Shown: positions 30,903-44,489 of the stretch, piece by piece
How positions within the stretch are numbered: position 1 is the stretch's first letter
Layout: every line of letters starts with the position of its first letter
Source: Nansenia antarctica
Lineage: Eukaryota; Chordata; Actinopteri; Argentiniformes; Microstomatidae
Reading direction: 5' to 3'
Length of the DNA stretch: 64,000 bases
NCBI GenBank assembly: GCA_963989245.1
Contig: OZ022348.1
Location: 33,031,895-33,095,894, forward strand
Program-made: the position numbers and the translations under genes
The notes under the pieces: model-generated
The model's input: only the letters and a program-made list of their open reading frames with translations
The model's database searches: none
What the model was told of the DNA's origin: nothing

Positions 30903-31640
30903 GGGGGGGGGGGGAGCCGCCCCCTCTGCCCTGCCCCAAAGCCTTTACCAGGCTCCGCCCCTGCTCCACACAGGACTACAACGTGTGTAGTTGGGGGTGC
31001 GTTTGCCCCCCTTGAGGAACTTGGTCAAGACGTGTGTGAATTTGAGGCAAGGCCAAGGGAACGTATAGACATAATGTGATAGATGGTGTGACCACTGTAT
31101 ATCTCCTTTTGGGTGAATCATGTGACCAGTGTGACCTCCTGCCTTTGTTCAAATCAGCACTCCCTTTAAATCTTTAGAAACCAGCGACTTTTGAGGTGTG
31201 TGAAGAAGAACCTCAAAAGAAGCTGTTATGTAGGCTGACTAACGGTGACAACCACACCAACGGTGCTACCCTAATGACATCTAGTGGGAAGCCAACCCCA
31301 GACGTCATGGAGGAGATAACTCACGTAGTAACCCTGCTCACCAACACTAGACAGCAAAACCTCTTTACAGGTTATTTACTACAGCTTCTATTCATTTTAA
31401 CATTGATTTAAACATTGATATTTTTTTGGGCTGTTTTTTTCCTGTTACTGTTTTTTCCATGTAGTTGAGTCTCTTGACATCAGTGTGTGGGTAGTCTGAA
31501 ATAGTGCCTTTGTCATAATAGATATTATCTGTACGCATTTGGGATCCTAACTCGGGGTCCGTGCTCATAAACAAATAATCAGGAAAATGTCCCGTTGACT
31601 TACGCTTGCGGATTCCACCCGTAAAATCTTTGATAATAAA
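30903..31640 (+). other. hibadh 3'UTR and polyadenylation signal
   Basis: The stop codon TAA (30900-30902) is followed by a poly-G stretch and about 700 bases without another recognisable gene. The first clear AATAAA is at 31635-31640 and is the likely signal. Confidence 0.6.
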
Positions 31641-34049
31641 GGTAAGAAAGATTGGAGCTGTGTCCTGTCGATGGTCATTTACACTTTAAATCAAAGTATG
31701 CAGTCACCTTGGTCCTATAGTGTCTAGATGAGCTCCAAAGTCAACTAGAAACCTTACATATATAGTGCACACATGGCCATTTTATCAAGCACATGAAATC
31801 TGTATAAAGGTGTTTTTGTTTTTGTACTATGTTCCATCACAATGAAAAAGGACCACCTCAGTGGTCATCAACATGGTGACGGTGCTCAATCATGTTCCAT
31901 AACCAAACACACACTAGAGGGTATTTAATTGGAGGCTAAACTGACTTTAGAATACAGCTGGAGGAGGAGTGATTCTGCGGAGCCTATCTATGTTGACATG
32001 TGTTAGAAAGTGTTGGAGAGGTCAAGCGACAATGACGTTGACTAGTCTGCTTGAGAAAGAAAGAGGCTTACAAATGTGTCATAAAAAGGTCCATCTACCC
32101 TTGTGCTAAAAACAACATTCTTTGGAATGTAATATGTATGGAATATGGAATAAAATATTTACCATCTCCAGACCTGGAACAGTGTGGAAAAAGCACAACA
32201 ACAAAACATATCTGCCATAATCACCTGAGCCGTCAAAGGCTTTGATATCATTGTCTCTCTTTCCAAATGAATCATTATTACACTACGCTTTGGATATCCG
32301 GGTGGGTGTTAGTTTGACGTTAGGTCTTGTAGTGTGAGATTAGTTTGAATTGGTCACGTGGTTTTCAATTAAAATGGACCGATCAGAATAGTATATGTTT
32401 TTGCTATGTAGAGCTGAATAGTGGTACAGAGATGTGATGCCTATGAGTATACACAGAGATAGCTTACCAATAGAGGCCAATGTTTGTCAGCAATAGGCAG
32501 AAAATAGAAAAGTTGCATCCCCCACCTTGCCCCTCTCTCTCACTCTCTCTCTCCGTCTATCTCATTCTCTCTCTCTCTCTGGCGGTATGTTTCTGATCTA
32601 GTTTGTCGAGAGAGCCACAGAGAGGCCAAAATGCCATAGGTCACACGATCACTAGACAAACCCATAAAAAGTCCATTAAGCACTGAACACTAAGTGCTGT
32701 GTTGTTATCTACTTGGCACGTATTACAAACAGAGCACCACTTTAGTCTCATATCCAATTGGCCTTACCCTGAGTGAAAGATCCCCCTGCATGTTTCCGTA
32801 TAGGCCAGCTAAGGAATCCTTGAGTTCCACTGTCACAGGCACAGCAGCGAGGATGCTGAGCTTTGCATGCAGCCAAGGGGTTCAAAGAGGGAGTGTAAAC
32901 TGTCGGCGCGGTGTTTAAAATGTTTCGTGGTGTTTGATTGAATGCAATTTGGGGGGGAATTGGGTAAAAACTGCTCCATGTTGGAATTCATTTTCTTAAC
33001 TTATTTTGATCATTGAATATGTCTTAGTATTATAATACGTGAGTGATCTGTGTTGCATAATGCATACTATACAAGTAACCAATCATAGTATTGTGGAAAG
33101 CACTGTGGCGGTAGATTTGGTGACAACCATATATATATATATATACTTTTTATTTTGTATTTATTTGCTTTAAATCCTTGTCAGATTGTCATTAGTGCTT
33201 CTCATATGTCCACAATCCATTTCCATCATAAATAAAAAGAATAGTGTGATCTTGAAAGGGAAGGTATTTATTTCCCAGAGGCTGATGTTACCCTAGTGCA
33301 CCCCTGCAGCTTTCCTTTGCAAGTACATAATGCGGTATTCCAGCGCTTTGCATTTCTGTTTAAATGATAGCTATATTTAATACCAAACCAATATCGAGCT
33401 GACTTTTTTAGTTTTCCTTCCTCGTCGATTACCAGTCCGTGTAGACAGCAGGGGAGATCATATTTACTTAGTATTTATTTAGTTTTCCTATTTTCATAAG
33501 TAAGTACAATTTCCAGCATTCACTGTGTTTCTATTAAATCGTTCGGCTAGGAGCCTCCATTGCTTCCGTCAAATGTCCCTGATCTCACTATTGTAGAGGT
33601 TTGCAGCTCTGTGCGGTGTGGCAGAAGTAGCCCGCTTGTATCCATGAAACTCGGTCTGTTAGACATGTTAGACATGTTGGACAGAGGACATAGGAGGACG
33701 TGGGCCTAACGGTCTGCTCAATCATGTCGAGCATCCATATTCATTTTGTAAAGACTTTAACCTAAACTGACGTCATCATAATAATAATGATTATTATTAT
33801 TACTGTAATTGTTGTATGGTTATTATTATTAATATCATTATCATTATCATCATCAATATCAATGGACTATTATTTAACATCAATGGACTATCATTACTTA
33901 AACTAAATTATTTCAGAACTCGTATGAAAATATAAGGACAAAACATTTTTAAAATATATTGTAGGGTCAAATGTGTAGTGTTTTGATATTCTGTTGTTTG
34001 TATTTCATTTAGCTATATTCGGGAAAAAATATATATATTATATAGGCTA

Positions 34050-34053
<4 letters not shown>

Positions 34054-34114
<61 letters not shown>
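34054..34114. repeat. (TA)n tract
   Basis: About 30 uninterrupted TA units in the hibadh-hoxa13 intergenic region. Confidence 0.95.
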
Positions 34115-34117
<3 letters not shown>

Positions 34118-36859
34118 TGTTTGACGAGAATTAAGATTCATAACCTAATAGCCTACCGAAAACCCCAAAAGCTACGTTTTAGTTTGAAATATAAACGTTA
34201 GCCTACGAAACACTATCACAAATGCAATTTCGACTATTTTGAGTGTAATTGCTATTACTCACAAGACCCGCGAGTTTCTGCAAAGCCAAGCTACGTCGGG
34301 TCCAAATATATACCTTTACCTTTATATCTAACCTTTGTAAAGAACACAGGAAGAATGATTATACTTTTCTTCAATTAAATATTCTTACGAGGCTTTGGAT
34401 CATCCAGGTCTAATAGACTATAGAATATAATATAGGCTGATTACATGTTTGTAAGTTCTCAGGCCTACTTGTCTTCATCATGCTAGGCTATATGAGGTGA
34501 AAAACTCATTTATTCTCAAACGAAAATACACCAAAGTATGCATCACATCTTATTTCCTGCTTGCACATTCTTGATTTGTATTGATAGCAACTGGAGTTGT
34601 AGCTATAGGAAAATATGACGTTTAACTCAAATATTTCAGCGGGTAAGAACGACTGTTAACACGACTTGACGTTTGATTATCAGTCTTAATAAGAGAGCTC
34701 ACCCGAATGTCCTCGAGGATGTGATACGGGAGTGATTTAATAAACGTTGTTCATAAAGCTCAAAAAATATATTTAGGCTTTTCCAATGCATCAAGGCAGA
34801 ACGTGATATGCTCCATGGCTCTGGGTTACGCATGTCCCTCTCCTCTTCATTGAGGGCCAATAGCCAACGTGTAGCGTGTCAGTCTCCTACAAGAACCTTT
34901 GCTTTCCTCCTTTCCTCTCCCCAGCTTCCTATTTTTACATGATTGATGTTGAAAAGCCCGAGTTATTGTTTTGTTTATGGCCTATAGGTCTACATGTCGT
35001 TTTTAAATGTATGTGGTAGGACTGCTTATGTCTCTCCAACCGTTGAATTCTCTCCAAAACCGCATGGATATACGCATAAATAACATGGCACATGGTTTAA
35101 TATGACAGCCCACATTGCACTGAGCGTCATTTTGCTGAGAAGGAAACAATTCCTGAGCAGCCATGGCTGAGATATTTCCTGCCCTCTGTTGCATAACTTA
35201 GCCTAAAGGCTTTAGACTGAAACGCTTCAATCTCGTCTTCACCATAACGATGTGAGAAAACATCCAATGAAAGAGTGGACGGATCGGAGACTAGAATACG
35301 TTTTAAAATGCCATATTACTCGATACACAATATCGCCATGTAAGATTACTTGGCTGCAATTTGATACATTGCATCTTCCATTCACTATCTACTCTGGTGG
35401 GAGACCTATGGTGCAGTTTCACCACTACATCACATTAAAGGTAACATTCTCAAACTCTGTTAGGCCTTATATCTTCTTTCTGTGTTTGCCTCTTTATGAA
35501 CCCCAAGCCTTTGAGATATGTGAGTGTTCATGGGCCTTTCATGTTTTCGTTTTCTGCCTCACATGTCAGTTACAATGGATTCTTTTGCAACTAATATGTT
35601 TCCATTATTGCGATGGTTTAGGTAGGCTATATATTTCAGAAATTATTTTTACGCAAGAAGAAAAAAAGGACACTCATTTGAAATGACTTACTTCGTTCCT
35701 GAGATTCTGGGATGGCGCAAATAGGGGAGACGAGGATGTTTTCTCTATTTCTTAATAACAATTCGGAATTCAACTTTTTTGAAAGCATTAATGCATATTA
35801 GTCTCACATTTCCCAGATTCAGTCATTTCTATATTAAAATTAATGTTTCAGTCTCCGTACATGTCGGTAAACACAAAACCATCCGAATGGAATTGTACTT
35901 CTAGGATATGTGTTTCTTTATTTAAGTTAAGAATTTCCACACCTCTTTGCACAAATTCATACTGACTAAGCGAATAGTTTCCACCAGGTCCCATAGCACA
36001 TGCACATAAGTTACTTTGGTAATCGACAAAATCTCACTAGTTCCTTTTCACAATGAAGTCGGGTTGTTTTCTCACCTCTCCTGAAGGAATTCCAGCCAGA
36101 CGGCCAATGCCTGAATGACAACAACCTCTTTGACTAGACAGCAACTTTCAACTTGACCTTGGCCTCCAGCGCGTCTAACCCGGCATATGTAAAGCTGCCA
36201 GATAGAAGGATGGGTTAGTCTTTAGATGCTTTCCGTCGGTTAACTCAACACAACATGTGTGCTGCTTCACAACGCTGCTGCGGCTTTTACGCATAACCTG
36301 ATTTCCTTCACAGGATGAGGGTTTTTTCCTAAAAACTTTTTTCTTTCGTTTTTATATATTCCTTGCAGTTTCATGTTAATCAAAAACCAAATACGTCACT
36401 TCATAACACAAACTCATGCTAGTTTATGATAAAGAAGGCTATTGAATACATTTTAAAAAATACATCTAAAATTGTAGGCCTAGATTAATTATTGGAAATT
36501 ATTAGAGATCACGATTGTTGATGAGTGCCTGGAGTAATATCTGGAATAAATAAAAAGCATTAATTTAATCTGAATTAATACAGTTAATAGAATCGGGCTA
36601 GTCCTAGGACGTTTCACACAGAATGTCTAATGTTGCGTCCCACTCCACTCTATTTTACAGTTTTCGTCATAATTTTGACAAACATAAATGAAGTCAATCG
36701 CCATTAATATCATGTATCCTCTGTGAATTGCAATAGCCTATACAAATTATAACTTCAGGCGCAATCGAAGTATTGCTCATAGCTATGCAGGCCACTTGGA
36801 TACCTGAATCAGACAGAACTGCTCTCATGTTTAAAAATCGAGTCAAATCCTTCACTAGA

Positions 36860-36861
<2 letters not shown>

Positions 36862-36940
<79 letters not shown>
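36862..36940. repeat. (TA)n tract upstream of hoxa13
   Basis: About 40 uninterrupted TA units end 224 bp before the hoxa13 start codon. The tract is therefore in or next to the core promoter or 5'UTR. A CCAAT-type word (GGCCAATAACC) lies at about 37034-37044. Confidence 0.95.
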
Positions 36941-36944
<4 letters not shown>

Positions 36945-37164
36945 CTGAGAGTATATCACATATGGACGTCATCTGCATTATCTGCAGTCTAGACGTTGAT
37001 CATCTCTTTTGCATATCACGTGCCTCTGCTTTGGCCAATAACCGTGCGATCTTCATGTACACAGGCGCGTGAGTATCGGTTACTCTCTCAGATTCAGTAT
37101 CTCTTTTTTCAGTCGTGGGGATTTGTGCAAAGAGCTGCATGGTTGTCTCGATGTAAGGCATGCC

Positions 37165-38310
37165 ATGACCGCGTCATTACTGCTCCATTCGCGCTGGATC
37201 GACCCGGTGATGTTTCTGTACGACAACGGTTTGGATGAAATAAACAAAAACATGGAGGGATATGCAGGGGGCAATTTTGCTGCAAATCAGTGCAGGAATT
37301 TGCTGGCGCATCCGACATCCCTGGCTCCGAGCACTACCTACACCTCAAACGAGGTGCCAGTCTCTGGCATGGGCGAACCTGTCAAACAATGCAGCCCTTG
37401 TTCTGCTGCCCAGAGTTCGTCCAATGCCTCCCTGCCCTATGGATACTTTGGCAGCAGCTATTACCCGTGTCGGATGTCCCACGGCGGCGTCAAGTCCTGC
37501 GCGCAGCCCGCAGCCTATGGGGACAAATACATGGACACATCCGCTTCTGGAGAGGACTTCCCGTCCAGGGCCAAGGAGTTTGCTTTCTATCAAGGTTATT
37601 CCGCCGGCCCGTACCAACCTGTTTCAAGTTATCTTGATGTTCCTGTCGTACCGGCCCTAAGCGGTCCCCCGGAGCCCAGGCACGAGCCTCTTTTACCCGT
37701 GGAACCTTATCAACCCTGGGCTATCGCCAACGGATGGAACGGTCAAGTTTACTGTGCCAGTAAAGACCAGCCACAGTCAAATAATCTATGGAAGTCGTCA
37801 ATTCAAGGTATTCACGTTTTAGCAAATAAACCTATACATATGATAATAAACATGTTAATGTTTGCCATTATGTCAATAATGTATATGCCATTATGTAACA
37901 GCAAAGAAGACACGTAATCATTATACTATACAGTGGTTTGTGTATTATTCGTTGTGTGGGGAAATCTACGGCAATAGGCTAAACAGATCAGAGTCATTAA
38001 TTTGAGACCGTTACCATGTCCAGATCTTGTTAATACAGCATGTTAATGTGCTCTTTACGCTTCAGACCCTGTCTCTGCCGGGGATGGCTGCAGCTCCGTC
38101 CGACGGGGGAGGAAGAAGCGCGTGCCATACACCAAGGTACAGCTAAAGGAACTGGAGAGAGAATATGGCACCAATAAGTTTATCACAAAGGACAAACGAC
38201 GAAGGATATCTGCACAGACACATCTGACAGAGCGACAAGTGACAATCTGGTTTCAGAACAGGCGAGTGAAAGAGAAGAAAGTCGTCAACAAATTCAAGAG
38301 TCCCAGTTAG
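37165..38310 (+). CDS. hoxa13: Hox group 13 homeobox transcription factor (hoxa13, probably hoxa13b)
   Basis: This nuclear homeodomain factor patterns the posterior trunk, hindgut/cloaca and distal fins. Exon 1 is 37165-37807 and exon 2 is 38066-38310, joined in phase with GT/AG, giving 295 aa. The N-terminus MTASLLLHSRWIDPVMFLYDN is followed by NKNMEG, the HoxA13 N-domain. The middle carries the conserved CSPCSAAQ, YGYFG..YYPCRM, EFAFYQGY and WAIANGWNGQVYC blocks. The homeodomain (about 228-287) has the group-13 RGRKKRVPYTK start, FITKDKRRRIS, and VTIWFQNRRVKEKK recognition helix. There are no polyalanine tracts, unlike mammalian HOXA13. An in-frame ATG at 37069 would add 32 residues, but the conserved start is at 37165. 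The a/b paralogue is uncertain. AATAAA lies at 38336. Confidence 0.96.
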
Positions 38311-39838
38311 CTGTGGAAAATAGGCCTACTGAAAAAATAAAGAAAAAAAGACTTGAAGGTTGCTCTATGAAAATGAACTATATTATAATTTATTACACGT
38401 ACTCCGTCTCCTCGCCTTGGTTTGGCCCTGCTCTCGAAGATCCATGTTTCTTCCTGTTATTAATTGAAACCATTCGATGTCGTGTGTTTGAGGGAAAACG
38501 GAAATGACTTCCACCTTGTTGATATTCTGTCTCATACCTAAGGCGGTGGATATATAGACTTCATCCTTTTCTACAATGTTCAAAATACATTTTTCATGGA
38601 ACAGATCTATGATATGAAATCTCATCATTTATTGGATCGAAAACATGAAAACGCTGTAGACACTTCCATTCCATTTCCAGTATAATCGAAAATTTACTTA
38701 AATTCATTATGAGGGTTTTTCAGCTCATGCATTGAATATGATTTATTGAAGATGAAATAGAATTGAACCTGCTACTGCAACCTGGCCTATGAGTTGACAG
38801 TTTCAAATAAAAAGGCGCATAGGCCTTTATATATATATATATATATATATGAGTTGACAGGTTTGCAACATCAAAGAACACACTCGAAGTAGACTATTAT
38901 TGATTTGCTGTACATGCAACCATTCTGTGAATATTTGTTTAGATCAACTTAACTTATAAACTATTTTCATTTTAATCTTATCTGGAACGCGTGTAGCCTA
39001 ACCTTTTTCTAAAAGAGAATCATTATAATTACAACTTAATGTTTTACCAATATAATGCGATTCTCTGCTAAGTCCATCCTTTGAAAATGCTGTATTTAGT
39101 TTTCTGTTATAACGTAATGTAAATAAATAATATCTGACTGCAATTAATGAACAATTACATTTAAAGCTCCATTGTTTTTGACTGCAGCAGCCATGATATG
39201 GCTCTTCACAATAAAAGTTGGAGAAACCCAATAAGACCGTGTGATGTTCATTCATTTGCAGCCAAAATCAAAAAGTCTTTAAAATGAACATATGACTTTG
39301 TATTGGCCCCTCAGAAGTGTGTGCTTGTTTCTCTATATTTGTCTCCACCTGAATTTAGGTAAACTGTACGTTTAGTTTATGGAACGGGGCACATATTCTA
39401 GATCATTGTAATTCATGTAACTCATTCAATATCCATAAATGCGTACCATCTCAAATTGACCGGTGTCTCTTGAATTAGGGGCCTGCAATATTAAGGTCTT
39501 GGATGTGTGAGTATTACAACAATGTTGCCATCTAGTGGCGGATCTTAGTCATTGCATTTGATGGGTGACCACCAGGTTTAAGTCTACCAATTTTTCATCT
39601 CGGGTTTGAAAGAAAGAATAATCCAAAAATGGATATGCACATACCTACATTTTATACTGCTGGGCAAAAAGAGTGATCAAGTCATGAATAAAAGAGTGAT
39701 CAAGTCATGAATAAAAGCCGTGCTTTATTCACCAAACAACGTTTCGGCCGACAGCCTTCGTCAGCTCAACACAGAAAGAAAAAAGAAAAGAAAAGAGAAG
39801 AAAGGAGTTACTATAGTTTGTATATTTCTTTAATAAAA

Positions 39839-39888
<50 letters not shown>

Positions 39889-40100
39889 CACTTAAGACTT
39901 TTCCCCCATTTTTCTCGTATAGTTTTGTGAGCAATATGTCAGAATTCATCTTCAATTAAACATTAGGCTATAAGTAAAGCAGAGGAACGACTGACACACG
40001 ACTATTTTGATTTACGTAATGGTAATTTTTACAAAAGTTTGTTGGTCTCAATTTGATAATCATACAATTATTAAATATTATAGCATGCCAATATCAGATC

Positions 40101-40382
<282 letters not shown>

Positions 40383-41426
40383 CATGTGTGTGCTGGTGTG
40401 CCCTCTGAGAATGGCTACTGAACATGATGGAAAATAGGCCACATTTATTCGTGTCTGCTTACTAGATTATGAATTGTGTTGAATTATTTGAAGTAGGCCT
40501 ACTGATAACCATACTATAGTTTCAAAGTTGCAAAGCAGCAATATAAGTCGCTTTGGATAAAAGCCTCAGCTAAATATCTACTATACTAACTATGATCTAT
40601 ACGGCATAACCTTTGATCATTCCTCAAAAACAAGATACGATTTCGTTTATAAATGCTTATATGCTTACATAACAGCTTTTAATTACATGCGAAAGCACAG
40701 ATGACATGCCGTTTCAGATATTTGACCGTGTAGTGTGTCTGTGTGCCTTAAGAGGCCTTAAGAGGCCCTGTTCTGCCATGAAACGCCTCGTGCTGCATCG
40801 CAGTGGCCCGGCAGCTCGAGGGAAAATGTGGCGCTGACTTGATGAAACATCTGGACGGGAGTTTGCTTCTCAAGGTATCGTTTTGCTGCCACCCAAAGGC
40901 TCATCTGTGGGTCTGACATCTTAAATATGCCTGGCTTTGTAGACGGACACATACCAGCAGGTAGACCTAATATGGTAGAGGTAGGCCTAAGCGATATTAA
41001 ATTACATTGTCAATTTACAATTTAATTTAATTTGTAATTTATTGAATTTCGATTAAATAATTCGACTCCAACCATTTTAAGCCTAGATTGTAGCCGGACA
41101 TATTCACTGTCTGCTGTAGCATGAACGTGATTTCGTGATTCTTTGAGGTGGGCGTTTAATTGATAATAATTGCTTCATTCAATTTCAGTTAATCAAATAT
41201 TAGAGAACGTATAACATACTGAGTTACATACTTCCATATTGCATGGTTACATTGCCTGTGAAACTATAGGGACTATTTAGTGATTAAATACCTTATAAAC
41301 CATGATATGAAATAATACCGGAACAGTCAGATTTAAATCTTACACGCAAAATGTGTAATTTTGACCGTAATTAGGGGTTCGTTGTGAGGTGTACCCACTG
41401 TTCTCGTTGGAATATTATTGTAGGAT

Positions 41427-41595
41427 TATATATCGTCACCTTCTTAAAATAATGGCTTACGTCATATTTTCAAGTTTTGCGAAAAACATAATAAACTGAA
41501 CCAAATCTAATATATGATATTTAGGGAAAAACATAATTTTCCTCAAAAGTGACATAAGCCATTATTTTAAGAAGGTGACGTTGTTATATATTGAT
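41427..41595. repeat. Long imperfect palindrome
   Basis: TCACCTTCTTAAAATAATGG at 41436 onward and its complement CCATTATTTTAAGAAGGTGA ending at 41578 form near-perfect arms of about 29 bp with one mismatch. Weaker pairing continues on both sides (TATATA outside; GTCA..TTTT inside). The loop is about 85-90 bp. It could be a MITE or a structured transcript; no TSD was established. Confidence 0.8.
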
Positions 41596-42525
41596 TTTTT
41601 TATTTTATTTTATTTTATTAAATTTTAATATTGGAATCTGTTTGAATAATATCATTGTACTACACCTGCAGAATACTTTTCTTTTCTTTTTTAGCTACTA
41701 TTATTATTATTGTTTGTTTTCAATAAAAAACACACCAATTTCAATAAGATGAAATGGTAAAAAGCACATGGTGGTACACAGAAAGGCTATTTTACTATTG
41801 CAAACCGTTGGGCTAATATAGACATAAGAACTTGATATTTTTCTAACGAATCGTAGAACAGAAAACATACACCTTTCAATAGTATTTTGAAGACTCCGTT
41901 ACAAAGCTGTAATTTCAAAATAATTTGTAGTGCTGTTACTTGGCCGCAGATGTCCTTTAATGCTCTAATAGCATATACAGTATGTATGAAGAGGATGGGC
42001 GTGGGAGTAACGTGTTATTCAACGATGACAATGCATCCAGTAGCCTATATTCTCGCGTCACTTCAGCTCTAGTAGGCCTATCCCTTGTATCTTGTATCTT
42101 GTATCTTGTCTTTGACGCTGATTATTTTCCCAACGAAGGTTTCTCTTCTCTTCCATATAGTCTTTCCACATGTAGTTGTTCCTATGTGGCTTAGGCCCTC
42201 TCAAAGCAGCCACCCTTAGGCCCTCTCAAAGCAGCCACCCGTCTCAGGCTACAAAGAGAGACATCGGTGATGTACCAGATGCCTAACGAAAGTCTAACGA
42301 AAAGCAAACATTATTAATTCAGTCGCATGACTGGTTAAACATTTCCCCACCTCTCAGAATCGCCTGAGAAGGTACGCTCATTAAAGTGTTCTTTATAGCC
42401 CTTATACGACCAAACATCTAAATTGCATAAATATGCGCCCTGGAAAAATGGCTCACACCAATACAGGCAATAGGCTAAAAGAAAAAAAGGATTTCTATGG
42501 TATTAAACGCAGTCACACTGTAAAT

Positions 42526-42528
<3 letters not shown>

Positions 42529-42585
<57 letters not shown>
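42529..42585. repeat. (CA)n tract
   Basis: About 28 uninterrupted AC units. Confidence 0.95.
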
Positions 42586-42586
<1 letters not shown>

Positions 42587-44489
42587 TTCACCTGCCTCTC
42601 ATATTGTGCACATTAATCTGGATGAGTGAGGTTGATGATGTGGGCTGTTTTGAATGTGAGGCTTTGGGGGACCAAAGAGTGGGGCTTCGGGGACTCCCAA
42701 CAGCAGCATGTATTCATGTATTCCTGCTATCTTGTCAGTTTTCTGAATTTGTAAACTGATGCCATGTCGTTCCCTGAGAATTACTGGCATCTCTTTTATT
42801 TTATGTTTAAACTAAAACGGAATTATGTTATAAACCATGTCATAACCGAATGATTCATATCATTCCTGATTTCAAACTTTGAGTTGCCTAAGTCATTAGC
42901 CCGTTCACTTCTTTTGATCGGCTCTATAATGCCTCTGAGATTTACATCACATTAAATGCAATAACCTGTGTTATATTTTAGGCTATCTGTTTCTATGTTA
43001 ATAAAGTTAATACAAACTCAGTCGATATGGGCATGTGTCCTTCATTGCTAAACAGTAATGACAAATTGAAATGCATTATTAACAACATTTTAACATGTAA
43101 TGGCTGTTACTCATTCAAACACTAACATTGTTCAATTAGTCTAAGAGTCCATCTGTTGAAGGGCGACGTGGGGCTTTTGTCACGGTTCTCAACTCCATCC
43201 GGGGCACTGGGTGTGACCCTCACCTCCCGGACCCTCACCTCCCGGACCTCCCTCGAACTTGATGTCTGCACGCAAAAGAGTCTCTGAAGCTATTTCCCTG
43301 ACCTGCAACACAGAATGTATCATGTATTATTTGCATTGCCCATTATTTCATATTTACTCAACGATTTCAACATTCAATGTTTCTATATTCGTACTCTATA
43401 TAATGTGTTATTCTCCCAGGTATATTAGCAATGACTTGGGACATTGTTTCATCTGGTTTTATTGAACTTCAGGAATGCCTTTCCTGTCCCGACAATGGCC
43501 ACAGTCAAATGCAAAGTGCTGAGCCTCGAGCCTGTTTTACAGGAGCCCGATTGTATAGATACAATATAAGGTGAGAAGTATATAGGCCTATCAAGAGAAC
43601 ATTATGTATTGCGCTCCATTGTCTTGTTTTTATGACTTGAATACGAGACCAGATATAGAGATAATGAGAGAATGCTTTTCACAGTGCCACATAACGTATG
43701 TTATATATGTGTACACCGCTTCATGCTTAGGCCCGAATTGGACGACGTTGCAATAGACAAAGGTTGAAGTCATACCCGTTCAGTTGTAGTGGCCAATACC
43801 AAACTAAACTATTGAAGTGCAAATTCCACCTTCGACTAACGCTTCGGAGATATAAACGGATTGTCTGTATGTATGTAGATCAGCCTGTCTAAAATGTTCT
43901 CATTTGGTATCTCTATTCCACAGCACCATTAGGTTACATTAATGGTTAGCCTTATGGTTGATGTGAAGTCAGCTTTTTTTTCTAGTAATCTGTTTGTTTT
44001 TTATTACGTTTCAGGTATGACTTGAAATATAGACCACATTGCAAGGCTATATCTATGAATGCGCCATGATATAGGCGAGACAATGTATTTAATGTCTAAA
44101 AAAGTGTTGTAGCCATACATCATGCCTTAAAATGGAAGAACAGGAAAAATAACAGAATAGGAGTTATGCGCACATCCTACAAGATCTGGATTTAGGCTAT
44201 AATGACTTTTATCCATATAGCCTACTGTGCTATGATATCGGAAAAGTCTCTCATTGACAAACGCATTCACTCATTGGCACGCAGTATCAGTTGAACAGAC
44301 GTATCTGTCAATTTCTGCCCATGCTGGTCACATGACTGGCGCTCCCAGGAATGGATGGAGATGGATCTCCACGTCAGCTCACGTCTCAACATTTCTGCTC
44401 CACGGATCTGCTTCATATGACTGGAGCACAGCAGCCCAGAGGAACGATGCGGAGGGTTGGTATTGGAGTCGGCTGCGCATAGAACCATC

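Larger units (their letters stand above)
31641..37164. other. hibadh-hoxa13 intergenic region, no evx1
   Basis: No homeobox or other coding region was found on either strand. The segment contains a CT-rich run (32530-32582), TA tracts (33131-33147, 34054-34114) and ATT/ATC-rich DNA (33778-33860). In tetrapods EVX1 lies between HIBADH and HOXA13; here nothing like an Evx homeodomain is present. Conserved enhancers may be present but cannot be identified from one sequence. Confidence 0.7.

Noticed and set aside
35252..35686. 144-codon frame in the hibadh-hoxa13 gap
   Set aside because: It shows no recognisable domain, no splice context and AT-rich composition; probably chance.
37069..37164. 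Upstream in-frame ATG of hoxa13
   Set aside because: The 32 extra residues are not Hox-like, while the conserved Hox13 start MTASLLLHSRW is at 37165.
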